This document shows, piece after piece, positions 43,185 through 56,900 of a stretch of 64,000 bases of DNA. Source of the DNA: Ciona intestinalis (taxonomy: Eukaryota; Chordata; Ascidiacea; Phlebobranchia; Cionidae). Position 1 is the stretch's first letter, and each line of letters starts with the position of its first letter. The notes beneath the pieces are model-generated. The model ran no database searches. It saw only the letters and a program-made list of their open reading frames with translations, and was not told the origin of the DNA. The stretch is taken from assembly GCF_000224145.3 (NCBI RefSeq), contig NC_020179.2, positions 2,620,125 to 2,684,124 on the forward strand, read 5' to 3'. The translations under genes and the position numbers were made by a program.

Positions 43185-44400
43185 TTTGGCTCAGTCAGCC
43201 TAATATTAAGTGTTTTGAGATCTAGTCCAAGGTTGAAGAGAAAATAGCTGAAGTTTCACTTTTTATTTTTTATTGTTTTCTTTTTGTTTCGATGCGTTAA
43301 TGGCTGCTTTATCACATCTTGCCTCAAAACGCATGGTTACTTATTGTTGAGCAATTCAATTTGAAAATTATGGTTACCACATATAAATTGTGGGTAGCAA
43401 AAGAACAAACAAAGAAATCTGACTGACTAAATAATGTATTGATTCAATTTCTCTGTTTCTGCTTTTGCAAATCATTTATTAGTTTTTTTGTCTAAACTTG
43501 GTCAATGGAATAAATCCTGCATAGCACTTTAATTCTGAATATGTTTTAAAACTGAGCTGTTCTCAAATACGGCTGCTACTGTACCAGTGTGCTTGAGCCC
43601 TTATTTGTGCTGTTTTTCACATTTCTGAATTTTGCTTAAGGTTTCAAATTTGAACCAAAGCTCACGCCAGTGAAATTATGACATCATATTTAGGTAGTTT
43701 TTCTTTTTTTGCCCTAAAAGTAACAACTATTCTTTTTCTGCCAGTATTAATCGGCAGGTTGCACTTTTCAATGCCTTGATATCCATTGAGCAGACATTTA
43801 ACCTCTGTTTTGTGTACAGCGAATAAATATAACCCGTTTTTGACCTGACCTTATATCTATTTTGTCAGTCTCCATGTAATAACAGAGCATATTATACAAT
43901 ACCGTGTCTAAACCCGCGTATATGTGCTTAACATTTGGAAAGACTGTTTGAAGTCACATTTGTTTTGATAGGCATAAGGTCTGTGGCAAGAATTAATGGC
44001 TGTCGTGTTACATTTAATATTGGCAAAAATACGATATAAAAATACGAAATATAGAGATAAACGTTATTATAATTTAATGACATTTAAAAATAAGTAATAA
44101 ACATGATAAAATGTATATACAGTATTACAACATAGAGTATTGCAGTTTTTCTTGATCATAAAATTACTAAAGTTTTGTCTTTCTTCGAGCCATTTGTAGC
44201 ATAATGACGTCACAGACACAGGCGTTCTAAAATATTGTGACTAAACAAATAAAATTTTTCATTCAATCTAATATTTGTAAACATTTTAGCTTTTTGCTCA
44301 ACTGTATTTGTTTTTGGTAATTTTTTAAAAAATTAAGTAGCGTAAATAGCGTTAGGAATGACTTTTAAGGAATGTTTGCTTACCCAAATTCGTAGCACCC
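43185..44400 (+). other. RhoGAP 3' UTR and intergenic DNA
   Basis: No exon or family repeat recognised. Two canonical poly(A) signals fall at 43509-43514 and 43822-43827. Beyond about 43.85 kb the sequence is AT-rich and featureless to my eye. Confidence 0.4.
43509..43514 (+). terminator. Candidate poly(A) signal of the RhoGAP gene
   Basis: AATAAA 325 bp after the stop. A second lies at 43822-43827. Confidence 0.4.
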
Positions 44401-44695
44401 TGTGGTGCCATTGGCGCGCTCAGTCATGCTCATCGGAAATGGTAGAGGCAATAAACGAAATTTCGCTCTGGTCAATTAACATACCTACACAACTTCCAGG
44501 ATTTTACGTTCTTTAGTAGTAGAAACAGTAGCAATTAGGCCGTAGCCCGAAGAGCTTTCAGTTCTAGAAATGTTCAGTAACTAATTCATTTTATTTCGGT
44601 AAATTACCGCGAGTTTGAACGTCAACCAAATTGCAGTTAAACGTAACTACTGCAACGGAGTGTGCAATTACAAGTCTTACAGCATATTCATAAAG
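44400..44695 (+). promoter_or_regulatory. CSDE1: CSDE1 promoter region and non-coding first exon
   Basis: A splice donor (TAAAG then GTAAGG) at 44695/44696 closes a non-coding exon whose start is not visible. Upstream, an inverted CCAAT box (CCATTGG, 44408-44414) adjoins GCGCGC, and CATCGGAAATGG at about 44431 contains an ETS-like GGAA. No TATA box is seen. The region is GC-richer than its surroundings. Confidence 0.45.
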
Positions 44696-44982
44696 GTAAG
44701 GAAACATTTTAAATCATAGATTTAAATAATAATTTTATTTTGAAATGTTTTAATTTTTTATTTCTTATTCATTTGCACTGAAATTATGTAATAAGATAGC
44801 TTTTCTAAGTTTAACATTATTTTAAAATAATTAAAAGTTAGTACTTTGTAAACAATATAACTATTTTACTGTGTTTTACACTTTTACATTTATTTGTACA
44901 TTTCAGAGCAAACAGCTTGTTTTTCAATACAAAAACCAACTAAGCAAAGAACCTCATATAACAAAGTTCATTTATACAGATT

Positions 44983-47900
44983 ATGCACAGGTAAATAACC
45001 CTAACTTATATAAAACTCAAATTTTGTTTATAATGTGGCAATAGGACAATTCATGTTAACAGATTAAAATAATTGTTATATTCATTATTTTTGATTAAAA
45101 TAATAAAAAATAAGTATTGGCAGAAGTTTTATGTGTTTTACTTTGAGAATAACATGGAGGTTGTATTAACCTGGAGAGAAAATTCATGTTTTATTTCCCC
45201 ATACACCCAGATCAATAATGTGGCCCACCACAAATGGAACACCACAAAATTCATTGTCTTTTAGCAACTCTCTCAGCAGTTTGCTTGGAGCTCAACCATT
45301 TCGACCTCAAACACCTGTCCTATCAAGTCAGTATTTTCTTCCAACTTTTAACAACTGTTGTTCTGTCTCTTTATCCTGTCTTTTCGTTTAAAACACTTTC
45401 TAAATCCTCGCTGCTATAATCGAAGAGACAAATAAAGTTATTACTTATTATTAATATTATGTTGTGGTCCTTGTGGATATCATTAACTGTAACTGTTTAT
45501 AATTACCTGCTGGTGATTACCCAATACAAACCATGCATTAATTACTTGGGCTAGTCAAGAAATTGGCTAAAATGGTATCTGAAGGTGTTTTTGGTTATTA
45601 ATGCATGACAACATACTTTTAGTAACAATGTAAATTACATTTAAAAATAGACAAATCATTTTTTAACTCGTGTTAGTATTACACACAATGTATTCTACCT
45701 TAATATATAATATAGGCTACCCTATGTGTGTAATTTTATTTCCCTCCAGTTTAAACCCATTTTCAGCTGTGACAAGGGCAATTTATAATTAATATTTCAT
45801 GATACAAAAGGCTGTGCCTCTTAGAATGGCTTTGTAATTGGAAATGATAGTAAATAAATAGCAGGACGTGACATAACAGCAGATGAACGTAAGTCACGTT
45901 TGGTTTCCTGTTTCTTGCCTGCTTTACTCGACTTCCACGTGTTTGTGTAAACACCCTGCAAGTATGCAGCAATTCAAGATTTTATTCATGCATTTTAATA
46001 AAAGAATACACTGCAGTACCAAACCTGTTGTGTAATTGCCACCTTTCATTACAATTTACAAATATCAATATTGTCAGGGATTCAGTAATACCTGTATTTT
46101 TATTTGTTTTTATATTATTTCAAATATTTGTTTTATTACATTTTTTGTCTTTGTAGACCAGCAAAAAGTTCTCGTAAATGGTGGAATATCTGCCCTACAG
46201 CAACACCAGCAAGAAGCAAAAGAGCGCCAAGTAAATATTAAATGAGTCACAAACTCACAATATAATGTGTAACATGAGCAACAAAATACTATGTTAACAG
46301 ATGGTGAACCGACGTTCCCTCAATCGCACAGCAAGTTGTGGTTTGTTTCCACAAAACGGGATTGTTCGACCATCTGCGCTTAACCAACACCGTGCATTAC
46401 AAGTAAACAGAATAATTTTCAATATTCAATAATATGAAGTAATCTAAAGTTACAGTATTTACAAATTGCCAAGTCATTGAAAAACTATTGTTTTTTTCAT
46501 TTTTTATGATTCATTGATTTAAATAACTTGTTAAAACTAAGTGACAATGTCATCATTGATATCTCTAAGTAAGAAATGCTTCTACCATGTACTTTAAACC
46601 ATATGTGCAATTGCTTAATCTGGGTTAATGAGGAAGGCAGACATATCTTCGGCTTTTCTATATTAATCAGTTAACATTAGAGTCAATAAGTTAGATTTTT
46701 CATAGGATTGTATGTCAAAATCTCCGAAAAATTTTTTTGACCTCTTGCATTAACATAATACTCTTACACAGAGATCTACAAGTTTTGATTCGCCTCGAAT
46801 GATGAGCACCCCAGGTTCTGTAACCCCAATATCTGGCTCTACATCCCCGATACCTCTTGTTGCTGCCACAGCTGCAGGCGTGACAAACAGCAATGGCTAC
46901 AGAAGTCGTGAGACTGGTGTCATCGAAAAGTTGCTTGTTTCTTACGGATTTATTAAATGCGCTGACAGAGAAGGCCGTTTGTTTTTCCACTATAGTCAGT
47001 TCCATGGAGAAGCCCACACTTTGCACATAAATGGTATGTTTTAATACTTGAATGAATTTCAAATGCTAAATTTATAAGAAAATTATCTCAACATTTTAGT
47101 TTTTCAAGCCACTTTTTTTCATAATTTGCTGCACATTTTCTGTTTCCATAAGAACAAAGCCACTGGTATTTCTGGCACATTGGTATTTATTTCCTTAGTT
47201 TTGGTTTGGAATACCAAACTAAAAGTGGTGTAGTCGATTTACATACTCTTTTTAGCTTCTAACTGTTGTCTAGGGGTGCACATTACAGAATAATTAAGTA
47301 TTCTAGGATGTCCTAGAAAACTTTATTTTAATCTAAATTTTCCAATCTTTTTATTTATAATTCAATATTAATTTATTAATTTTAACCACGTAAGTCATTA
47401 AACAGAATACCGCAATTAGATTCAAATCTAAAAGGAATTGAATCTCACATCACACTTCTGTATTATGCCTCCCCACTGTTTAAACCATCTAACATTTTCG
47501 TAAAGTTTTGATTTTTACTTTTCAGATGAAATTGAGTTTGAAGTGTCAATGGACACACGCACTGGTAAACCTGTTGCAGTTCAAGTTGTAAAACTTCAGA
47601 AAGGAACTGTAGCCTTTGAAGTACTAAGTGAAGATCGCATACTAGGTGAAGTGACAAACCCAGCACCACCACTATCCCTAATACCTGGTCAGAATTTAAT
47701 GAACGTGGTTCCTGGTGGAACTACTGGCATAGCTGGTCATGGGTATAGGCCCAGTGAAAAAGGAGACCCAGTTATATCTGGAAAACTTGGGAGTTTATCA
47801 TATGAAAGAATGGGGGTAAGTCTTATAGTTGTGAGTCGTGACATATTCATATATTTAAACCAGATGTACTGATGTACATTCTCACGCAAGTATTTGTGCA

Positions 47901-50900
47901 TTCTCTAGAGACATATATTGTTATAGAAAGCTGGTAAATAAATCCAATGTACAGTGCAGTATGGAGTGCATAGCATAGTATTATTGGTATTAACGATAAC
48001 AAATAATCTACAAAACAACTAACTTGTGTTAAATTTTATCTTAAAATGAATATGCCAATTGCTTTTCTATATTTTTTCTGCAATTTATTAACTGAAGTTA
48101 CAATTTTTTGTTATTATCTTCAAAAATACTTTAATCTTGGACTGTTTGTTAATACAGTGGGTGTGTCGCCGTGTCGGTTACGTGGCAGGGAACTTAGTTA
48201 TATAATAATGGTTCTGACTCAACCTATACAAGTTCATTCAACCTTGAAATGGTTGGCTGGTGGTTAGGAAAGTACCCAGGGTGTAATACATGTCTTGTAT
48301 AAAATCAAGTTCTTGTTACAAAATATCCACCATATTTCTACTGTTTTTTTTTGGCAATTTAACTTTTGATTATTTTAGTAAAACAGCATGTAAAAATATG
48401 TACATAGGCGCCAAGTTTTATAAATGAGAAAGATGTTTGGAGGTTTTTAGACACACAAACCTGTGAAATAAATTTTATTTAATTAGTTTAATTGTACTGG
48501 TCAATCAATACAAAACTCCAGGTAGGCTTGCATGCGCTGCCACCCCAGGTTTAGCCCCTATGAATATGTATGTAATACTTTTAACAGTTAAGCTTGTGAA
48601 AAATGTCATTTTCTTCCATGTTAGCTCATAAATCATGTATTACCACTTAGTGGCCTGCATTAAGATAAAACACTCCACATTTCCATGCAGGAGTTTTTCT
48701 TCTTACATTACTCAGCAAGCGATCTAACCAACCCCGACCTTGCATTGCTACCTGGTGATAAAGTTTCATTCAACATTGCTACCGAAAAAAGGTGTGTACA
48801 AAGTTTTAGATTGCTCTGGAACTTCCGAATAAAGTGATGCAGCACTAGTTCTGTACATTGTCCCACTATGTACAAGTATAGCCTACCATTTTTTTTTATT
48901 TAAAAGAGTTCTCCTACCGTTTATTTGAAATAACTACATTACATTGTAGGAGCGAAAAAAAAAAAAAAAAAATTCTTTTGTTATATTTGTTGTTAATTTG
49001 CTTAATTTTAGTAATCCTGAGTCACTAGCATACGTTACATACTACTTAAAGACCTTAATGTATTAGACCTTCAAGTGGTACCATAGGTTAAGAACCACCG
49101 TGATAGATTGTATACTAACTATCTGTTAAAAATATTCGATATTTATAATAATCAATTGGTCATCTTTTTGATCTTGCAGAACTGGAGTAATGCGAGCACG
49201 AAAGATAACTCTGGTAGAGAGAGCTCCTCCAAAAAGATTCAACGGGATTGTTACGGCAATGAAGGAATCTTTCGGATTTATTGAAAGATCTGATATCGTG
49301 AAAGAGGTGAATATGATGTCATAATTACCTTTTATTTTAAACTGGGTATTTTTAAAAATATTTATTATAACGAACAGATTGAAGCATGATGAATTGGTTG
49401 TTTCTAAACAATATAAATAGTAGGGTGGGGGGAGATGGGACACTTTATCATTCTATTTTCTCATCACATTTGGTAGTTATCAAAGAAACTTCAAATAATT
49501 ATAAAACTGTATCCTTACGACTCCTATAGTCTAATGTTAATTGTTCAAAACATGATCAGAATATTTATATATTCTGTACTAAAGGTATTTTTTTTATTTT
49601 ACATATTTCTATCATTTCCTACTCATTATTCATAATTGGCCTTCTCCTTAATGTTATGTACGTCTCCTATTTCATGTTAATTGCTATATATTCACACCTG
49701 GGTGGAATTCAATCCATCGACTTTCTCCTTACTGTACAGGTGTGGCAGCTTGCTGATGAAAACTAAACTAATATTTACCATGCTACTAATACCCACATCT
49801 ACAATATATTAAGCATGGCTGAATGTTAATAAATAGTTTGAACGATAATATTGTGATTGAGTTTTTTTTTACTAAACCACTTTTTTACACTTTTACTAAA
49901 CCACTTTTTACCCCTAGCGTGTTTAATGTCTGTTGTTTTACTGCAAATTCCCTTCTTTTCGTTATTTTAATTAATCTGATCTTTCTTTCTGTATTTGAAT
50001 GGGTAAATAAACTTTTACTGAATTTTTTTACCCCTAGCGTGTTTTATTAATTGTTGTTTTGCTGCTAATTCCATTATTTTCGTTATCTTAATTAATCTGA
50101 TTTTGTTACTCTATTTGAAGAGATAAATTTTACCAAAGTATTTTTTACCCCTGGTATGTTTTAATGACTGTTGTTTTGCTGCTAATTCCCTTCACTGTTT
50201 AATTAATCTGATAATAGTTAATGTATTTAAAGAGATAAATAAAATTTAGGTTATGTTATATTGCCCACATAATTTAATTTTAAACACAATTTTGCTTGCA
50301 GATATTTTTCCACTACAGTGAAGTTCTTGCTAACGTGCCAGACTTACACGTTGGTGACCATGTTGAATTCAGCGTGCAGGAACGTAACGTAAGTTATTTG
50401 TGTTTTGTTACTTCTGCTACCAGGCATAATGTCAAATAATCATTTATCTGCTCATCTGGTATAAAAAAGAAAACGAATTCAAAATCATTCTATAAATTTT
50501 TAGCATGAGCCTAAAGGATTATTAGTATTTTTAGCAACTACTTGGTTAGCCTTTTTTAGTCAAACTTGTAAAAAAAGTTACTTTGAAAGATCACGATTAA
50601 TTTTTAATTGAAGATGTGTAATGTGTAATACATTTATGTTATAGCCTATTTAAGACATAACAGCATAGTAATTAAATGCTGTGACTATGTTTGAAAAAAG
50701 GGAATAGTTTTATTTAAAAAAATCATCAGGGAAATAGTTGTCTTATTTTTTCTTATAAAAAATGTCATACAAAGAGAATGGCAGAGAATAAATATTTTTT
50801 ACCTTGAAAAAAAAATGAGTGAAATCATCCAAAAAATTTTATAAACACTTTCCATAACCAACAGAACAAAGACGTGGCAACAGAAATCCGGTTGTTGCCG

Positions 50901-53900
50901 CTAGGAACTGTTCAACTCGAAGAAATTTCGAGCGAACTATTTGTTGGGACAATCGATAAACCACTTCCTGCAAAAGCTCCAAACAAGGTTATGAGCGAGG
51001 TGAGACAGACATGTTATTCTGTGTATTGGGTTTCTGTATTAGACATTATGTTGTATATGACTGTTTTAAAGGATCCTTTTAAATAGAAAAAATGTATTTA
51101 ATGGTATTTGTTTAGTTAATAGAGAAATTATTTCATTAAGAGGCTTTGAAATACTAAAAAATCACCCAAAAAAATAATTACCTACAAGATAATATACATG
51201 GTAACTCGTAAGCTGGCACGAGGTGTATGAATGTTATAACGACTATGTTATAACGACTGTCGTTTTCCGGCCACACGAGGATAAAGTAAGTTACATTCAT
51301 TCATTAATAATACAGTTATACAAAAAGATCTTTTTGGTCCAATATTTTATGCATACATTTGCACATTAATTCATGAACATTTATTTTCAGTCTACCATCG
51401 CTGGTGGTGATGCAACTTCTCCCAACCAGACTTTAAAGAGTGGGGCCATCGTTAACGGGGGTTCTTCACCCCCCCAACCATCCCTCGTACTTGCTGGCAT
51501 TATATCTTACATTGCACCCACTGGTGAAACATTTAAAATACGATTTGGAGAGAAGGATAGAGCTGCTAACTGCCTCCATACACTTTGTAAAGGAGATAAG
51601 GTACTCCTGGATCAAACTTTAACAAAACCAAAATTGTAAAAAAATCTTTAAAAAAAATCCCCAAAAAATATGTTTTAATTTTTTTTACTTGTTAAGCAAA
51701 AATGAAAACAACTTACCTTAAATTTGTAACAGTTAGCTTAATTAGATAATGGAATAAGTCTGACCCAAATCTCAGCTCCCATTATGTGTGGCATGCTGCA
51801 GGACCTCACCCACACTGAATAGAATATAACATTGCATAACACAATGTATTTTTTAGGTTTCATTCTTGACAATAACCGACAAACGAAATGGTCAACAGCG
51901 GGCTGCAGGTGTTACTTTGCTACTTGATAAAACTATCGCGGCAAGCAAGGAGAAGCGAGAACAAGTATGTTGTGTTTTCCAACTATATCTTAATTTAACC
52001 AGATCTCTAATATGTGTCATGTTATTCAATAATGTGTTAATTGTAATCAATATACAGATCATAGCATTGTTTCAGTTATTTGCTGTAAAAAATCAATTCT
52101 TACCAATTTACCATATAGTAGGATCGCGAAAGATGGGATACCTTTTTATTCTATTTTCGCGTCTCATTTGGTAGTGAACAAAGAAAATTCTAAGAATTGT
52201 GAAGGCGTATCCTTAAGACTCTTATTGACCGTTGTTAATTGTTTAAAACACGAGAGGGTATTTAGATATTATGTGCATACGGTGTCCTGTCTTCCCCCAT
52301 TCTACTGTATTAAAAAAAGAATTAAAAACCAGTTTCCCCATACTTTTCTCTAACTTCGCAATTTGTACACATATTAAAAAAGGTAAATATTAAAATGCTA
52401 AAACCACACGCATCTAACCTGGGGTGTCAAGGTAGACGAACCCAATGTTTCTTTCTACAATGTATTATTCAGTAAATATTAAACCAAATGATTTGTTTTA
52501 CAGAAATATTTGTCTAACTATTCCTGACTTCCCTGTATTTTAAAAAGTTTGTCGCCAATGCGTTAGTAAAAGTATACACACTGGTTCTAATTTCTGAAGC
52601 CCAAGAATTTTGGATTTTTTAATGTTGTCTTACCGTCATCTTTATCACAATATATTGATAACCTCCAGGGTATCGTAGCTGCAGTCAAAGAGGGGTTCGG
52701 GTTCATCAAGTGTGTGGAGCGTGACTCTCGCCTCTTCTTCCACTGCTGTGAGATGTTGGATCCCACTCATCATGTGAGGATGTCAGATGAAGTTCAATTT
52801 ACCGTCCTCCTGGACCCAGTTGCTGAAAAACAAAGGTGGAATGATTTTTAATAAAAAAAAAAACATAATTTTTCTTTAAAAAAATAGTGCTAACTTGACT
52901 GATTAATGTGTTTGGCAAATTCTAGATCTCTTATTCTTTTATACAACAATGGTTGGACTTGATTTTTGTTTGTTACATTTTTGTAGCACCAGATACTTAC
53001 AAAATAAAGGTCATGTATTTTTGGCCAAAAGTACTTACAAAATAAAGGTCATGTATTTTTGGCCGCTTTTTTTAAAAAAAGCATTTTTTGACATTTACCG
53101 TAATTTAATTAACATAAAAATAAGAATTTTACAATGATTTGTAAATCATACAATCGTAAGCCCCATCATTAGCATTCACATATTCGCCCGTGGCGATGTT
53201 TGCAGCATATTTCATATATCATGGGATGCGAACATGTGTAAATAAATCCACCACTCCTTAATCATAAACATAATGTTCCCATCATTACCTTGTACTAACA
53301 CGCCACACCCAGAAGGAAATATTTTTCAACCTGTTTGTTGATGTAAAATTTTGAGATAATTTTAAGCAGCCAGATTATCAGGTTTGGATAACCATGACTA
53401 TGCATTTTGCTCAATGAGTTCGATTGTTTTGTAAATCCTGCTTGGATCTAGCAGGTTATAACGTTTATAAACAAAAAATTGCGATGGTGCAAAACTTATT
53501 ACTTATAATATAACACAAAAAATTTGAAGTAAAATACAATAAAACACTGTATTTTAAGATTGTGGGTGTTTTTTTTTCTTTTTTTTTATTGTATAGCGGT
53601 CAATATGCAAAAGTAGTCACTACTAAACGCGAAGTGTCCTGCTAAAAGATATACATGTTCACATAGTACTGGTAGCGCCTAGCATTGAACCCCATATCCT
53701 TTGCATACAATGCCAGCGCTCTTACCGTTAAATTACAATTATAGAGTGGGGTGGGGGAAGATGGGACACCTTTAGCACATAATGTCCTAATATCCTGATT
53801 GTGTTTTAAACAATTAACAACCGCCAATCGGTGTGGTGGGCATATAGTTTTATATTTCTTTGAATGTTCTTTGTTTACTACTAAAATAGAGTTAAAAGGT

Positions 53901-56900
53901 GTCCCTTCTTCCCCCACCCTACCTACTGTACTAATAGTTTATTATTATACTTATTACATCATAATGCCCCATTGTTCTAGGATGCATGCAACGCGTATTC
54001 GAGTTCTACCCAAAGGAACAGTCATCTTCCATATAATATCTGATCAAAGCTTCACTGGCATAGTAGAGGCTTTACCTGGGGCATCCCCTAACACAGCACC
54101 AAAAAGGTATAATAGCCTAAATGTAACTTGCTTAATCCTCGCGTGGCCGGAAAACAACAGTCGTTATAGCACGGGTGTTCATACACCTCGTGCCAGCTTG
54201 CGAGTTACCAAGTATGTTACTTTGTGGGTGATTAATTTTGGGAGATTTTTCTTATTTTTGTTTATGGCTGATAATTTAGACAACCCATTAGTGACCACTG
54301 GGTTGAAAAAGGGTAAGTGTCTTGCTACCTGTCAAATGTACACAGTATTAAAATACATTATCTGCTACATAGTCTTACATTTATTTCCTCACAGCCCAAC
54401 AGATTGCCTATTCAGTCCTGCCCTTGGCCCCAACCCCGGTATAATAGTTTACTCAGTTGGTGTACAAGCTGACCCATCAGCAGACACGGTAGCAAGGATT
54501 CCTTTTGCTTCCAAAGATTTCAAAGATTGGATGGAAGCTTTAAGTCTCAAAGTTGGGGACACAGTAAGTTAAAAATACATTTAACTATTTTTTAAATTTT
54601 TTTTAAACACTTGATAATTGTAATGGGTAATGTAGAATAATATAGTAAACAAAAACATTGAAAATTTATAAAACCGTATTCTCGCGGCTCCCATAGACCG
54701 TTGTTATTTGTTTAAAACACGATCAAGATATTTGGATTATATGTGCTAAAAGTGTCCCACCTTTCCCACCCTACTATATATATATATATATTGTTTTATT
54801 TATCAATCTTCTGTTTTAACTTGTCAGGTTGAGTTTAAGATTTGCGAAGTGAAACGAACCGCAGCTAAAAGCGCAGTTGATATAAAACTGCTGACTCGTC
54901 ATTCCGATTATGATGTAAACAATGCTGCCAGTCGGCGAAGAACGCTTAGTCATTCAATGTCGGCTGCGTCTTTGAAGCTGGAAACATTGCCAGAGGAAGG
55001 TGAGATTGGTTTGTTTAAAAATATTAAATATTTGCATTTTTCCTAAATTTATATATTATACCTGTATAGACATTATAGACATTATAACAGTGTATTAGTT
55101 ACACCTGTGTATTGGTTTAAAAATATCTATATTAATTAGGAATCGTGTATATTGGTTAAAAATATATCTATTAGCTAGAAAATATGTATATTGGATAATA
55201 TTAGTTAAACGCCTAAATATTGGTTAAAAAAATCTATATTAATTAAAAAAACATATATATATATATATATTGGATTATTGGTATACAGTATTTTAATACG
55301 AATTTTGGCCAGAAATGTATATTGGTTTATTTAAACCTGCAGTGGTATAATGGTTAGATTATTTTTAATTTTACAAATGTTAGTATGCTTTACCTTTGAT
55401 ATGTTCCATAATATTTGCCATGAAATGTCACTGCTTTTAGGCCTGTTATTGTTGAATGGGCCTTGTTGCATCATAACAGCAAACACAAAATGTAAAATAT
55501 TGATAAAATATCCACCATTGAAAATCTACAGCTTCCTTTCCAACTATTGTGCTTGAGAATGTACCAGTGAAGAGCAAATCTACCACACCAGAAGTAACCA
55601 TGTCGCCCAAAAAGTAAGTTTTCAGTCTTCTCATTCAGTTATACCTATTTTGCACACAAAATAACACGGCTAGCAAATTATCAAATGACGACTTAATGAG
55701 AATTGCTATTTGCGTAAACATTTTACAATGCAAAAATGGTATTAGTAACATATTTTTAATATGCCTACAGGATAAATAAATTTCTCCTTTCATTTTGTTA
55801 TTTTTACCACAACATATTTTTTGTTTTTTATTACAATAATGCTGATTATATTTAATAAAGAAAATATAGGAAAATCAAAATGTATTTTCAAACAACAGTC
55901 GTTTTAACGGCTAAGAATAAAAAAACTTCCATAAAGTAAAATACATGGTAACTCGTAAGCTGACACAGCGGGATGTATTAACACCTGTGTTACAATGACT
56001 GTCATTTTCCAGCCACGCGAGGATAAAACAAGTTACATTCATTTATCATTTTGAAGTATGTGGTAGTAATTTTATTCATTAAGTTGTATTAATGCAGACC
56101 TTCAAGTGAAGTAAATATTGCCAAAGAAGATAAGGATGAAAGTGAAATTGTTGAAAAATTGTCAGAAGCTTCATTCTCTCCAAGATCAGATAATGTAGGT
56201 ACCTTGTTTTTATGGTAGTAGAACACTGCAGTTTTTGCTTGGGAAACAATGCAGTTTTTGGTTGAAAAACACTGTAGTTTGGAAATACTACAGTTTTTGG
56301 TTGAAAAACACCGTAATTTGGAAACACTACAGTTGGGTGGGAAACACTGCAGTTTGTTGTTGGGAAACACTGCAGTTTTTGGTTGGGAAACACTGCAGTT
56401 TGTGGCTAGGAAACACTGCAGTTTTTGGTTGGAAAACATTATGAAACTTAGTTTGTGATCTGATATGAAATAGGCTACCCTAGGAATAGTAGGATTCATA
56501 ACTTCATGGAATTTGTTTACAGATTGAAACATCGTGTGGTGAACAATGTTACGGTTGGATAAGCACCTTAAAAGACACGTTCGGATTCATAGAATCGCTC
56601 AACCATGGAAGCGAAATTTTCTTTCACTACAGTGAGATGCAAGCTCCTGTGGATAAATATAAAGCTGGCTGTCCTGTTACTTATGTAACTGGAATTAAAG
56701 GTTTGTTACAATGTTATCAGGTCTTGTCCATAATGGTGGAAATATTATAGGGTCTTATTTGTTATAAAAACCAGTGCATTGTATAGGATGTGTAATGTTA
56801 GCTGGTCTGGTGCCATGGCTAATTAGTTAGGCACTTATCTCGTAAGTTCGTAACCAAAGGATACCGGGTTCGATGCCCTATACAGGCACTATACTGTTAC

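Noticed and set aside
56089..56532. Long - strand frames rich in [18 protein letters not shown] repeats
   Set aside because: Shadow of the 23-bp minisatellite in the opposite direction of CSDE1. No independent support.
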